From Burkholderiaceae bacterium (GTDB lineage: Bacteria > Pseudomonadota > Gammaproteobacteria > Burkholderiales > Burkholderiaceae): 46,085 bases of DNA. The translations under genes and the position numbers were made by a program. Positions 9,933 through 20,282 of the stretch are shown here, one piece after another (the stretch's first letter is position 1; each line of letters begins with the position of its first letter). The notes beneath the pieces were generated by a model that saw only the letters and a program-made list of their open reading frames with translations, was not told where the DNA came from and did not search any database. The stretch spans positions 1-46,085 of the forward strand of contig CANKKB010000002.1 of NCBI GenBank assembly GCA_947482555.1, given 5' to 3'.

Positions 9933-10931
9933 TTATTCTGGCTTAATACCGGAATCTTTAATCGTTTTAGCCCATTTCAGCGCTTCATTCTTTTGGAAAG
10001 TACCAAAAGCTTCAGGAGTCATTGGCTTAAATTTAGCGCCCTCAGTTTCTAAACGCTTTTGTACTGCAGGCTGTTGCATGATTTTGATAATCTCTGCATT
10101 AAGCTTATTAATAATGGGTTTTGGCGTACCTGCTGGAGCAAAAATGCCAATCCAGTTGCTGACATCAAACCCCGGTAAGGTTTCAGCCACTGTTGGCACA
10201 TCGGGGAGTGAACTGGCTCTGCTACTACCGATCACTGCTAAAGCCTTTAATTTATCGGTCTTAACATAAGGCAAGACTGTGGGCATCGTTGCAAACATAA
10301 CTTGGGTTTGCCCGCCAATTAAATCAGTGATAGCAGGTGCATTACCTTTGTATGGAATATGCGTCATATCCACTTTTGCTAAGGACTTAAATAATTCGCC
10401 AGCTAAATGGCTTGTTGTTCCCATACCGCCAGAGCCATAAGAAACTTGGCCTGGACGCACTTTAACATAAGCAATTAATTCATTGACATTTTTTACGGGA
10501 ATTGCGGGGTTAACAACCACTAAGCCTTCAGCATCTAAAACATAAGCAACTGGCTCAAAATCTTTTAGCGGGTCATAGGGCATATTTTTCATGAGGTATG
10601 GGTTTACCGCATGACTACCAATATTACCCATGACCAAGGTATATCCATCGGCTGGGGCTTTTGCCACAAAGTCTGCACCAATATTGCCGCCACCACCGGT
10701 TTTATTTTCAACCACCACCGGTTGACCCAAGGACTCACTCAATCCCTGGCCCACTACACGCGAAAAAGTATCGGCAATTCCCCCGGTGGCAAATGGCGAA
10801 ATAATCTTAATGGGCTTATTGGGGTAAGGCTGACTTTGCGCACTTACCGCACTTACATTAGCGATGAAAGCGATAAAAACAATAAAAATACGGGCAAATA
10901 AAGATTTCATGATTGTTAACCCTTTAATCAA
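9933..10931 (-). CDS. Bug/TctC-family substrate-binding protein
   Basis: YPNKPIKIISPFATGGIADTFSR...ENKTGGGGNIGADFVAKAPADGYTLVMG. Confidence 0.95.
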   Translation of the reverse strand: MIKGLTIMKSLFARIFIVFIAFIANVSAVSAQSQPYPNKPIKIISPFATGGIADTFSRVVGQGLSESLGQPVVVENKTGGGGNIGADFVAKAPADGYTLVMGNIGSHAVNPYLMKNMPYDPLKDFEPVAYVLDAEGLVVVNPAIPVKNVNELIAYVKVRPGQVSYGSGGMGTTSHLAGELFKSLAKVDMTHIPYKGNAPAITDLIGGQTQVMFATMPTVLPYVKTDKLKALAVIGSSRASSLPDVPTVAETLPGFDVSNWIGIFAPAGTPKPIINKLNAEIIKIMQQPAVQKRLETEGAKFKPMTPEAFGTFQKNEALKWAKTIKDSGIKPE

Positions 10932-12062
10932 TTAATTTAACGATTCTGCAAATAACATCTCAAAATCTTTTTTATTCAATGGACGTGGATTCGAGGCGCT
11001 TGAATGGTCTTTTAAGGCGCCCTCCACCATTGCAGGAATTATCTCTGGAGTAACTCCCATGGCGCTTAACGATACAGGTAGATTCAGTTTTTGATTTAAA
11101 TTCTCAATAAATCGATCAAGTGAAATGCCATTTGGCACTCCCATGGCTGCTTTTAAATCGGCAATCTTTTCAGCACAATAGGATTGATTAAAGCGCAGCA
11201 CGGCGGGGAGGATTACCGCATTTAAGGTGCCATGATGAAGTACAGGAGACTTTAGCCCCCCTAATGGGTGCGACATCGAATGCACTGCACCAAGCCCTTT
11301 TTGAAAGGTTAAGCCACCCTGCAGCGAAGCCATCATCATGTTCCATCTCGCATCGCGATTAGAGCCATCTTTAAATGCGACCTCGATCCACGCTGCAGCG
11401 CGTTTAGCCCCGTCAATTGCAATTGCGTCCGCCGGCGGGTTAACACGGGGAGATAGATAAGTTTCAATGCAGTGAGTCAAGGCATCCATCCCCGTTGCCG
11501 CAGTAAGACTTGGAGGTAAGTCAAGTGTTAAGTCAGGATCACAGAGTGCTATTTTTGGAATGAGATGGGGACTAATAAAACCCAATTTACGACCGTCTCG
11601 AAGAGAAATTAAAGCTGCCCGCCCTACTTCGCTACCGGTGCCGGCAGTCGTAGGCACAGCAATCACCGGCACAACTTTAGAGCTGATCTTTTCAAGACCG
11701 CCCAAAATTACTGCATATTGCTCAATGGGTCCTGGGTGGGTAGCCAATAGGGCCACACCCTTTGCGAGATCAATTGATGAGCCACCACCAATGGCAATGA
11801 TCCCATCGCATTTTTCTGTTAAATAAACGTGGACGGCATCCTCTACCGCCTCTTCGGTCGGATTTTGTGGGGTATTAGCAAATAAAACTGGATTAAATTG
11901 GCTAAGCAATTTTTGAATATCGCCCACGATTGCAGTTTTACTGAGAAAGGGATCGGTGACTAGCAGCGGTTTACTAATTCCCAAACTGCTTAGTAAGCTT
12001 GCAAGCGTCTTAATCGCTCCATAATCGAATTCGATGCGAGTTAAGTAATGAATCGTTGCCAT
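10932..12062 (-). CDS. Iron-containing alcohol dehydrogenase (group III)
   Basis: IIAIGGGSSIDLAKG, VPTTAGTGSEV, TGMDALTHCIE, HSMSHPLGG...HHGTLNAVILP. Confidence 0.93.
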   Translation of the reverse strand: MATIHYLTRIEFDYGAIKTLASLLSSLGISKPLLVTDPFLSKTAIVGDIQKLLSQFNPVLFANTPQNPTEEAVEDAVHVYLTEKCDGIIAIGGGSSIDLAKGVALLATHPGPIEQYAVILGGLEKISSKVVPVIAVPTTAGTGSEVGRAALISLRDGRKLGFISPHLIPKIALCDPDLTLDLPPSLTAATGMDALTHCIETYLSPRVNPPADAIAIDGAKRAAAWIEVAFKDGSNRDARWNMMMASLQGGLTFQKGLGAVHSMSHPLGGLKSPVLHHGTLNAVILPAVLRFNQSYCAEKIADLKAAMGVPNGISLDRFIENLNQKLNLPVSLSAMGVTPEIIPAMVEGALKDHSSASNPRPLNKKDFEMLFAESLN

Positions 12063-12064
12063 AA

Positions 12065-12907
12065 CTAAAAAAGTTGCCTTAGTTTTTTGATCATTGGCAA
12101 CTCAATTAATTTACCCTCGTAAACAATGGGCCGACTAGGATCTAATGCATACATCGCCAGTATTTTTTCCGCCCGCTCGATCTCTTCTGCACTTGGAGAA
12201 AATGCTTTCTTAATCGTGCTCACTTGACTACCATGCTTAGTAACCATCCCCATCATGCCCAAAGCTTTAGATCTCAAGCAATAGTTAAATAGCTTTTCTT
12301 GGTCTGCAGTTGCATCAACAAAAGGTGCAGGAGAATCAAAGACTAAAATACCCCCCAAAGCAGCTGCATGAACCACTTTAGAGCGGCTATATAACAATGG
12401 CTCCCAATCCATCTCGCAACCAATTGCTGTTGACAGATCAAATCCACCGAAATACAGTCCTTTTAACTTTGGATGTGCGCCAGCAATCAGTGAGGCATGC
12501 TCTAGGCCCTTTGCTGTTTCAATGATTCCAAATAAATTCATTGGAGAATTTTTTTCTTCCAAAAAATGACCTACTTGAATTAACTCTTCTACTGTTTCAA
12601 GTTTGGGAATTAATAAGGTAGAAATAAAGGCTGGTTGATTGACTAGCATTGCTAAGTCACTTTGCCCGTCTTCTGAATCCAGTGAATTAATTCTAACGAT
12701 ATATTGCGCAGACCTTGTCGGTTTATACGTTTTTAAAAATTGTTTGAGGGCTAAGCGACCCTCCTGTTTTCGGTCTAATGGCACCGAATCTTCTAGATCG
12801 ATACAAACAATATCAGCAGCACATTCAGCTTCATTATTTAATTCACTCAGGCGCAAACCACCCCAAAATAAAGAAGCGCAATGATTTTTCTTTAAATTAT
12901 CGGGCAT
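12065..12907 (-). CDS. HpcH/HpaI aldolase / citrate lyase beta-like protein
   Basis: DIVCIDLEDSVP, YIVRINSLDS, LFGIIETAKGLEHASLIAGAHPKLKGLYFGGFDLS, MVTKHGSQV. Confidence 0.88.
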   Translation of the reverse strand: MPDNLKKNHCASLFWGGLRLSELNNEAECAADIVCIDLEDSVPLDRKQEGRLALKQFLKTYKPTRSAQYIVRINSLDSEDGQSDLAMLVNQPAFISTLLIPKLETVEELIQVGHFLEEKNSPMNLFGIIETAKGLEHASLIAGAHPKLKGLYFGGFDLSTAIGCEMDWEPLLYSRSKVVHAAALGGILVFDSPAPFVDATADQEKLFNYCLRSKALGMMGMVTKHGSQVSTIKKAFSPSAEEIERAEKILAMYALDPSRPIVYEGKLIELPMIKKLRQLF

Positions 12908-12914
12908 TGCAGGC

Positions 12915-13583
12915 TTATTTTTTCAACATATTGTCGTAATTGACGTTTAGATGTGCCTCTACCGGATCGGCACCCGCGCGAATTTCAGCAATGACACGAT
13001 CTTCGGTAGCCTTCACTTTTTGGGCAAAAGCGAGCACTTCTACGATATGCTCCATCGGCACAACCACGGTACCATTTTCATCTGCCAAAATAAAGTCACC
13101 AGGTCGCACAGGTACGCCAGCTAACATAACTGGTATGCCATAACCTGCACAAGAAGAACGCCCACGAACAGATTGTTGCGCAATACCTTTGGCATAAACA
13201 GGCATGCCATAAATTTTGTATTCATCCACATCACGTACTACGCCATCAGTGACGCAGCCAACTAAACCATTATGTTTGGCAGTTGCCCCCGCAACACCAC
13301 CAAAGGAATTGACAAAGGGATTTTCTGAAGCATCGACTACCAGAACTGAGCCCGCTCCACCAAGAACAATTGCCTTTAGCGTACCGATAACGGTTGACTC
13401 TTCTGCCTGCCCAAATGGGAGATACTTCAAAGTAGCCGCTGGACCAGCGATTTTGGCGCATGGGTATATTGGCAATATGCCTTGTGGGGCTCCATTAATA
13501 CCAAGCCGATCTAGAGCATCCGAAACATTGGACGCTGATACATTTAAATATTGACTGACGATTTTTGAATCTACTTTAGCCAC
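12915..13583 (-). CDS. RraA-like / HMG-CHA aldolase family protein
   Basis: VSDALDRLGINGA, GGVAGATAKHNGLVGCVTDGVVRDVDEY, GDFILADENGTVVVP. Confidence 0.88.
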   Translation of the reverse strand: MAKVDSKIVSQYLNVSASNVSDALDRLGINGAPQGILPIYPCAKIAGPAATLKYLPFGQAEESTVIGTLKAIVLGGAGSVLVVDASENPFVNSFGGVAGATAKHNGLVGCVTDGVVRDVDEYKIYGMPVYAKGIAQQSVRGRSSCAGYGIPVMLAGVPVRPGDFILADENGTVVVPMEHIVEVLAFAQKVKATEDRVIAEIRAGADPVEAHLNVNYDNMLKK

Positions 13584-13616
13584 TGAAGCCTCCCTTTAAA
13601 TAAGTAATTATTTTAA

Positions 13617-14615
13617 TCAATCCAACGTTGCACCCGAATCACGCACTGCCCGGGCCCACTTACTAAGTTCCTTCGCCTGAAAATCAGCAAAGGGCTCACT
13701 AAAATCCGTATTTGGTACAACACCTAGATTACCCAGCTTATCTTTATAGGCGGCTGAAGCAGCAATCTTCTCAGTATCGGCCTTGAGTAGGGCATAGACA
13801 TTTTTGGGTAATTTGGCTGGCGCAAATACGCCCCACCAAGCAATCGACTCAAACTGAGGATAGCCCTGCTCTGCTACCGTAGGAATAGTTGGCAGCACTG
13901 GTGAGCGGACTTTGCTGGTTACGGCCAAGGCGCGTAACTTACCAGAAACAATATGGGGTAAAACAGATTGAATTGGGTCAAAAACGAGATCAATTTGGCC
14001 GCCTAGTAAGTCAGTAACTGCTGGCGCACTGCCTTTGTAGGGAATATGTTTTAGGTTTGCCTTGGTAGTCGATTCGAATAATGCCGCTGTTAAGTGCCCT
14101 GGGGTGCCGTTACCAGCAGTACCAAACTGTAGAGACTCTGGGTTTTGCTTGGCTTGTTTAATTAATGCATCTAACGTTTTTATTGGGCTACTCGCATTAA
14201 CCGCAATCACAATTGGTGCGCTGGCAACTAATGCAATGGGCGTAAAGTCCTTCACCGCATCGTAAGATAGTTTTTTATATAAACTCGGATTAATCGCGTG
14301 GGTGCCAACTGTACCCATAAAAAGCGTATAGCCATCTGGCGCAGCACGGGCCACAAAATCTGCTCCAATCGTACCGCCAGCACCCCCTTTATTGTCGATA
14401 ATTACCTGCTGCTTAAGCTCATCTCCCAGTAACTGGGAAAGTGGTCTAGCAACAATATCGGTTGGTCCGCCCGGGGGAAATGGCACAATTAAGCGCAATG
14501 GTTTGTCAGGAAAATTCTGCGCAACTACTGGGCTAATGATACCGCTAAGTAGGCCAAGAATGGCAAAAAATAAGCCTGATTGATAGCGCCTAGAATAAAA
14601 ATGATTTTTACGCAT
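13617..14615 (-). CDS. Bug/TctC-family substrate-binding protein
   Basis: FPDKPLRLIVPFPPGGPTDIVARPL...GGAGGTIGADFVARAAPDGYTLFMG. Confidence 0.95.
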   Translation of the reverse strand: MRKNHFYSRRYQSGLFFAILGLLSGIISPVVAQNFPDKPLRLIVPFPPGGPTDIVARPLSQLLGDELKQQVIIDNKGGAGGTIGADFVARAAPDGYTLFMGTVGTHAINPSLYKKLSYDAVKDFTPIALVASAPIVIAVNASSPIKTLDALIKQAKQNPESLQFGTAGNGTPGHLTAALFESTTKANLKHIPYKGSAPAVTDLLGGQIDLVFDPIQSVLPHIVSGKLRALAVTSKVRSPVLPTIPTVAEQGYPQFESIAWWGVFAPAKLPKNVYALLKADTEKIAASAAYKDKLGNLGVVPNTDFSEPFADFQAKELSKWARAVRDSGATLD

Positions 14616-15359
14616 TTAGAACACCTCTCTAAATAATAAACCGCAGCCTGATAACACTAAGATCAAGCCATATATTAACTTTAATGTACTTAATTGAATA
14701 CCAATATGCGCTCTTGTTCCTGCCCAGACACCAATAGCCATAAAAGGAATTAAAAATAGGGCCAATAATGCAATGTCGGCCTTGAGAAGTAAGCCAGTAA
14801 TAATCATTAACGCTAAACGCAAAAATACCAATGAAAAAATAATGGCGGTCATGGTTGCTCTTAACCGAACGGCATCGTGAATACGCATTGCTAGATACGA
14901 GGCATAGATGGGACCGCCAGTGGCAAATAAAGCGGTAAAAATACCGCCACTCACCCCAAAGGGAATTGACCAAAACTGTGAAATTGTCTTATCTACTATG
15001 GAATTTCGGCCCACCAAAATTCGAATCCCATTCAAACCAGCAAAAATCCCCAAGGTAATTAGTAATGGGCTTTTAGGTGCGTCTAATAACAAAGTTACGC
15101 CAATAATGAGGCCCACTAAGGTAAAAGGAGCCAACCAATATAGCTCTTTAAAACTTGCTTGTTTAAATGATTTTTTTCCTTGATAAAAAGAGGCGCATAA
15201 ATCCAAAACCACAATTAGCGGCACTACGGTTTGCAAAGGATATAACTGAACTAACAATGGCACCGAGACAATTGACGAGCCAAAACCCGTAATACCAAAA
15301 ATAAAGTAGGCCAATAAAATAATGGCCGCAGCAGCAACTAGAGTTAAGGTCATTTCCAA
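14616..15359 (-). CDS. TauE/SafE-family permease (copy 1 of tandem)
   Basis: FGITGFGSSIVSVPLL, FGVSGGIFTALFATGGPIYASYL; multiple TMs. Confidence 0.85.
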   Translation of the reverse strand: MEMTLTLVAAAAIILLAYFIFGITGFGSSIVSVPLLVQLYPLQTVVPLIVVLDLCASFYQGKKSFKQASFKELYWLAPFTLVGLIIGVTLLLDAPKSPLLITLGIFAGLNGIRILVGRNSIVDKTISQFWSIPFGVSGGIFTALFATGGPIYASYLAMRIHDAVRLRATMTAIIFSLVFLRLALMIITGLLLKADIALLALFLIPFMAIGVWAGTRAHIGIQLSTLKLIYGLILVLSGCGLLFREVF

Positions 15360-15360
15360 T

Positions 15361-16110
15361 TTATATTAATGCGCTTACTAATAAGTTAAAAATTGCATTA
15401 GCGGCCAACAGATAGAGGCAGATTTTTTTAATCTTCGATTTTGTAATTAGGTGTTCTTGATCAATGTGATGGGCTATATAAAAACCGAGCAAGAATGCAG
15501 GTAAGCCTACTAAGAGCAAAGGTAACCAAGTTAAATCGCTACTAATTATGCTAGCAGTAATAATAGCAAATAGCGCCATCCCAGAAGTCACTTGTGAAAG
15601 TAATGCGCGGGACCGAGAAAACTCTAGCGAGCTGGCATTTAAGTACAACGCAACGACTGGCCCACCAAAACCACATGAGCCCAATAAAAGGCCTGCACCA
15701 GAGCCAATAAGAGTATCTTTTAGATTCGATAAGGCAACTTGCACATGGGGCTGAAGTAAAAAGTAAAGAGCGAAACAAAGTACTGCAACGCTAGCCGCAA
15801 TTTTTAAAAATTGCACGGGAAATTGCATGCTAACTAGAATGCCAATCGGCAAGCAAATGGCAGAGCCTAATAGTAAGCGGTACATGCGGGGCCGATCCTC
15901 CTTGATAACTCGCCAATTTCGGGCTAACCAAACACCGCCAAGAAGTTCGATGAACATCACCACAGGAATAAGTACCGCTAATGGAAAGAAGCCCATTAGC
16001 AAAGGAGACATCACCATCGCACCCCCAAAACCACTTAAACGCCGAAATAATCCTCCTAAGGTAGCAGAAATTGCTAAAAGGGCGATTGCAAACCAATCAA
16101 ATGAATTCAA
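15361..16110 (-). CDS. TauE/SafE-family permease (copy 2 of tandem)
   Basis: RLSGFGGAMVMSPLLMGFFP, GSGAGLLLGSCGFGGPVVALYL. Confidence 0.85.
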   Translation of the reverse strand: MNSFDWFAIALLAISATLGGLFRRLSGFGGAMVMSPLLMGFFPLAVLIPVVMFIELLGGVWLARNWRVIKEDRPRMYRLLLGSAICLPIGILVSMQFPVQFLKIAASVAVLCFALYFLLQPHVQVALSNLKDTLIGSGAGLLLGSCGFGGPVVALYLNASSLEFSRSRALLSQVTSGMALFAIITASIISSDLTWLPLLLVGLPAFLLGFYIAHHIDQEHLITKSKIKKICLYLLAANAIFNLLVSALI

Positions 16111-16895
16111 CTAACTTCACTTAAATCATGTTCATCAGAAATTAAGTCACGAATTTGCTTGCGTATTTCTAGATAGCTTGGAGTATCTTCAACCATCCGC
16201 CTGGGTTCTGGCACGCGAATCACTTTTTTAACTCGGCCGGGCCTACGCGTCATGACGATAATCACGTCCGATAAATTAATTGACTCTTCAATGCTATGCG
16301 TCACAAGTACTACGGTTTTACTTTCTTCAGCCAAGATGCGAATCATTTCTTTTTGCATCATTGCCCTATTCTGCGCATCTAAGGCTGCAAAAGGCTCATC
16401 CATCAGCAGCACCGTAGGATCAACCGCTAAGGCACGAGCGATCGATACCCGTTGACGCATCCCGCCAGACAACTGATGGGGGTAACTTTCAATAAAGGAA
16501 CTAAGGCCCACTAAGGCGGCAAAATGCTCGACATCTTTTTTTATCGTTGCGGAATCAATGCCCTTAATGCTGAGGCCAAAAGCAATATTGTCGCGTACAG
16601 TAAGCCAAGGAAACAAAGCATAGTCTTGAAATACCATCGAACGATCTGCGCCGGGCTCCTTTACTTCTTTACCTGCGCATTCGATTCGGCCAGCTGTAGG
16701 CACTTCAAAACCAGCAATTAAATTAAGGAGAGTCGTTTTACCGCATCCGCTATGACCCAAGATCGAGACGAACTCGTTTTTATTCACCTCCAATGAGACA
16801 TCCTCCAAAGCCTGAACAGCTTGGCCTTGACCATTTAGTGCGGGGTAAATTTTACTAAGGTGTTCTACTTTTAAAGCTGACATTAATTTAATCAC
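16107..16895 (-). CDS. ABC transporter ATPase (nitrate/sulfonate/taurine type), cassette 1
   Basis: Walker A GHSGCGKTTLL, signature LSGGMRQRVSIARAL, Walker B VLLMDEPFAALD. Confidence 0.95.
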   Translation of the reverse strand: MIKLMSALKVEHLSKIYPALNGQGQAVQALEDVSLEVNKNEFVSILGHSGCGKTTLLNLIAGFEVPTAGRIECAGKEVKEPGADRSMVFQDYALFPWLTVRDNIAFGLSIKGIDSATIKKDVEHFAALVGLSSFIESYPHQLSGGMRQRVSIARALAVDPTVLLMDEPFAALDAQNRAMMQKEMIRILAEESKTVVLVTHSIEESINLSDVIIVMTRRPGRVKKVIRVPEPRRMVEDTPSYLEIRKQIRDLISDEHDLSEVS

Positions 16896-16912
16896 TATCT
16901 ATCAAGAAAACA

Positions 16913-17686
16913 TTACGCATTCAAAGCCCGTGACCATGGCATAAACTTTTTAGCGGCATAACGGATGAGCCGATCAAGCGTCAAGCCAATGAGACCAATC
17001 GCCAACATGCCATCTAAAATATAGTCGGTACGTAACACTGTTCGCGCATCATTAATTAAAAAACCGAGCCCAGAGTTAGCGCCAACAAGCTCAGCGGCAA
17101 CCAAAGCCATCCAGCCTACTCCAAGGCCAATCCGTATACCAGTGATAATTTGCGGCAAAGCGGCGCGTAACACAACCCGCGTTATTACATTCCACCCACG
17201 TGCACCCAAACACCGAGCTGCGCGGATTAAATTAGGTTCAATATTTTTTACTGCATCAATCGTATTTAATAGAATCGGGAAGAAAATTCCTAAGAAAATA
17301 ATGAATTGGTTTTGTGTATTGCCAACGCCAAACCATAAAATACTTAATGGAATCCACGCAATCGGTGGAATGGGTCGCAAGATTTCAATAATGGGGTCAA
17401 CTTGTTCATTCACCCATTTAAAACATCCCATCACAATGCCCAGTGGAATTGCTACGCTGGCATAACAAAAAGCAATGAATTCACGCGCCAAGCTATCACG
17501 GATGTGCTTCCATAATTCACCTGAAAATCCTAATTCAATTGCGCCGTTTAATACTCCAGACGGCGGCGGTAAAAGTGTGGCCTGCGTTTTATCCAAAATA
17601 TACCGGCTGGCAAACTCCCAGCCAGCCAGTAATATCAAGAGCAGAATTAAACGCCGTAACTGCTTAACTGAATGAAAAAAAGGCAT
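16913..17686 (-). CDS. ABC transporter permease (SsuC/TauC type), cassette 1
   Basis: AAELVGANSGLGFLINDARTVLRTD; EAA-loop region; TMs. Confidence 0.93.
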   Translation of the reverse strand: MPFFHSVKQLRRLILLLILLAGWEFASRYILDKTQATLLPPPSGVLNGAIELGFSGELWKHIRDSLAREFIAFCYASVAIPLGIVMGCFKWVNEQVDPIIEILRPIPPIAWIPLSILWFGVGNTQNQFIIFLGIFFPILLNTIDAVKNIEPNLIRAARCLGARGWNVITRVVLRAALPQIITGIRIGLGVGWMALVAAELVGANSGLGFLINDARTVLRTDYILDGMLAIGLIGLTLDRLIRYAAKKFMPWSRALNA

Positions 17687-18966
17687 TATTTTTTGTATAC
17701 CTTGCCATCAAACGACCAGTCTTTAGTTAAATCGCCCTTTTCTGGAAATGGCTGAGGCTTAGTTGTATTAAGTGAAGTCATATAAGTTGGATATGGTGTT
17801 TTATCCATTGGCGTACTCCAATTAGCCGGCAAGAACGAGGGCTGCTTGGGAATACTCCAACCTAACTTAGAAAAGGTTTTATCCATAAAGCGGGTGTCTA
17901 CAGCACGCGCAAAATCGACTCCGGTGAGTTTATTTTGAATTCGCTTGCTTTCATAAAGCCAGTTATAAATTGGCTCATTGGCGCGACCCCAAAATAACGG
18001 AATAGGATAAATATAGGTTGGCTTGTATAACAGGTTATAAGCACTCACTTGTTGACGCAAAATTTCTGTGGAGTAATTCTTCAGATTAGGATCTTCTTGC
18101 ATTGCGGTTACTGCAGCATCCGGATTTTTGCGTATCCATAAAGTGGCTTCAGCAATGGCATCAGTAAAAGCCTGTACCACGTCTGGTGCGTTATCAATCA
18201 TTTCTTGACGCGCATAGAAGGTACCCTCGTAAATGTTGTAAGGGAAGCTATCGCTAACGATGCGGGCATTTTTACGCTCCTTCACCATAATCGTTGGCGT
18301 TGGATCCCATGGAACTACCGCGTCAATACCCTTAGGCATTGCCATTTGTTCGCCGGGTGGCATATTTTTCAAAATAATATCTTTACCCACTTCAAGGCCA
18401 TTGGCCTTAGCGGCTGCCTGAATATAAAATTCAGCCGAGGATCCCGTCACAATACCAATAGTTGCAGGCGGATTAGACCCTTTAAAATCTTTAATGGATT
18501 TAATTTTTGAATCGGTCGGCACCAACATGGCATGCAACAAATTCACATTAATAACAGCGATGGTTTTAACGGGAATATTTTTATCGACTAAAGTAGTAAA
18601 TGGAAAATTTCCGCCATTACCAAATTGAAAACGGCCTGAAATAATCACCTCATTAATCGCCGGACCCGAAGGGAAAGCTTGCCACTTAGCCTCTAACCCA
18701 CGCTTGGCTAACAAGCCTTTTTTATCCATTACTAAGTTAATCGTATTTTGACCTGACCAAGGCGGTTGAAAAGCTACCTGAATTGGCCACCAACCTTTTT
18801 CTTTAAGCCAGGCAATGGATTTAGGGGAAATTTTTTCATCTGCCCCTTCCGGCCAGCCATAATCAGTAAATTGGGTAGTTTGCGCGGCAGCTGGTAAAGC
18901 TAAACCGGCTACCATTGCAATGGCTAAAGCACTAAATACTCTGCGAGAAATCGTTAAAACTGTCAT
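17686..18966 (-). CDS. ABC transporter substrate-binding protein (NrtA/SsuA-like), cassette 1
   Basis: Signal peptide; GLLAKRGLEAKWQAFPSGPAINEVIISGRFQFGNGG; TIGIVTGSSAEFY. Confidence 0.9.
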   Translation of the reverse strand: MTVLTISRRVFSALAIAMVAGLALPAAAQTTQFTDYGWPEGADEKISPKSIAWLKEKGWWPIQVAFQPPWSGQNTINLVMDKKGLLAKRGLEAKWQAFPSGPAINEVIISGRFQFGNGGNFPFTTLVDKNIPVKTIAVINVNLLHAMLVPTDSKIKSIKDFKGSNPPATIGIVTGSSAEFYIQAAAKANGLEVGKDIILKNMPPGEQMAMPKGIDAVVPWDPTPTIMVKERKNARIVSDSFPYNIYEGTFYARQEMIDNAPDVVQAFTDAIAEATLWIRKNPDAAVTAMQEDPNLKNYSTEILRQQVSAYNLLYKPTYIYPIPLFWGRANEPIYNWLYESKRIQNKLTGVDFARAVDTRFMDKTFSKLGWSIPKQPSFLPANWSTPMDKTPYPTYMTSLNTTKPQPFPEKGDLTKDWSFDGKVYKK

Positions 18967-19120
18967 AGCTATCTCCTGTCGTAATTTTTATAAAATGCTG
19001 CTTTTGATAATAAAGTCAAACCTGATTCTATCAATTTTAGAGGCTATATCCCAATAACACGCCATCCGCTGAAACGCGATCCTAGTTTAACCGGCTGGAT
19101 AGTTAGCCCTATATTTTTAT

Positions 19121-20272
19121 CTAAGAATTATCATTTTTTAGAGCTCTAGCAATGACTAATCGCTGAATTTCACTAGTTCCCTCATAAATCTGGGTAATTC
19201 GAGCATCCCTATAAAATCGCTCTACAGGGTAATCCTGTAGATATCCATATCCTCCATAAATTTGAATTGCCTTAGAGCAAACAAATTCCGCCATTTCCGA
19301 AGCAAATAATTTAGCCTGAGAAGCCTCAGATAAGCAAACTTGACCAGCCTCTTTCATGCTGGCAGCTTTTAATACCAATAGTCGGGCAGCATTAATTTGC
19401 GTTTGCATATCAGCCAAATAATTGCCAATAGTTTGGAGCTCAATAATTGGAGCGCCAAATTGAATGCGCTCTTTAGAATATTTCAGGGCAGATTCAAATG
19501 CAGCACGCGCTATACCCAGCGCCTGTGCGGCAATTCCAATTCGTCCGCCCTCTAAATTTGCTAAAGCAATTGCAAGGCCTTTGCCACGTGGCCCTAGTAA
19601 ATTACCCTCTGGAATTATGCAGCCATCCAAAGAAATTGAACAAGTATCTGATCCTCTAATTCCCAGTTTATTTTCAATTCTATTCACAATGAATCCTGGT
19701 GATGCCGTAGGAACAAGAAAAGCTGAAATTCCTTTTTTTCCAAGCTCTGGGTCAGTAACAGCAAATACGATTGCTAACTTTGCACGCTTACCGTTACTTA
19801 CAAACTGCTTATGACCATTTAGCACCCAATGGCCATTCTTTAAAACTGCTTTAGTTTGCAAATGATGTGCCTCTGATCCTGCCTGAGGTTCCGTTAAACA
19901 AAAACAAGCAATTACTCTTCCCGTAGAAAGCTCAGTTAACCATTCTTGTTTTTGAGAAAAAGTACCAAACTGCATTAACGGCCCACAACCAACGGAATTA
20001 TGAATACTCATGATCCCGCCAACTGAACCATCCCCAAATGAAATTTCTTCAATTGCTAGGGCGTAAGAAATAAAATCTAAGTTTGCTCCACCCCACTCTT
20101 CTGGAACTAAGACACCCATTAAACCAAGTTTACCCATTTGCAATAATACTGACTCATCAACCCATCCCTCCTGATCCCAGCGAGCACTATGAGGAATTAA
20201 TTCATTACGAGAAAAATTTCGTGCCATATCTCGCACCATAATTTGCTCAAGGGAAAACTCTAAAAATCCCAA
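19121..20272 (-). CDS. Acyl-CoA dehydrogenase (isobutyryl-CoA-type by context)
   Basis: [60 protein letters not shown]. Confidence 0.92.
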   Translation of the reverse strand: MGFLEFSLEQIMVRDMARNFSRNELIPHSARWDQEGWVDESVLLQMGKLGLMGVLVPEEWGGANLDFISYALAIEEISFGDGSVGGIMSIHNSVGCGPLMQFGTFSQKQEWLTELSTGRVIACFCLTEPQAGSEAHHLQTKAVLKNGHWVLNGHKQFVSNGKRAKLAIVFAVTDPELGKKGISAFLVPTASPGFIVNRIENKLGIRGSDTCSISLDGCIIPEGNLLGPRGKGLAIALANLEGGRIGIAAQALGIARAAFESALKYSKERIQFGAPIIELQTIGNYLADMQTQINAARLLVLKAASMKEAGQVCLSEASQAKLFASEMAEFVCSKAIQIYGGYGYLQDYPVERFYRDARITQIYEGTSEIQRLVIARALKNDNS

Positions 20273-20282
20273 AAAAATATCC

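Noticed and set aside
18967-19120. Riboswitch or structured leader upstream of ABC cassette 1
   Set aside because: Some GC-rich short complementarity by eye, but no convincing stem set or match to a known class; needs covariation analysis.
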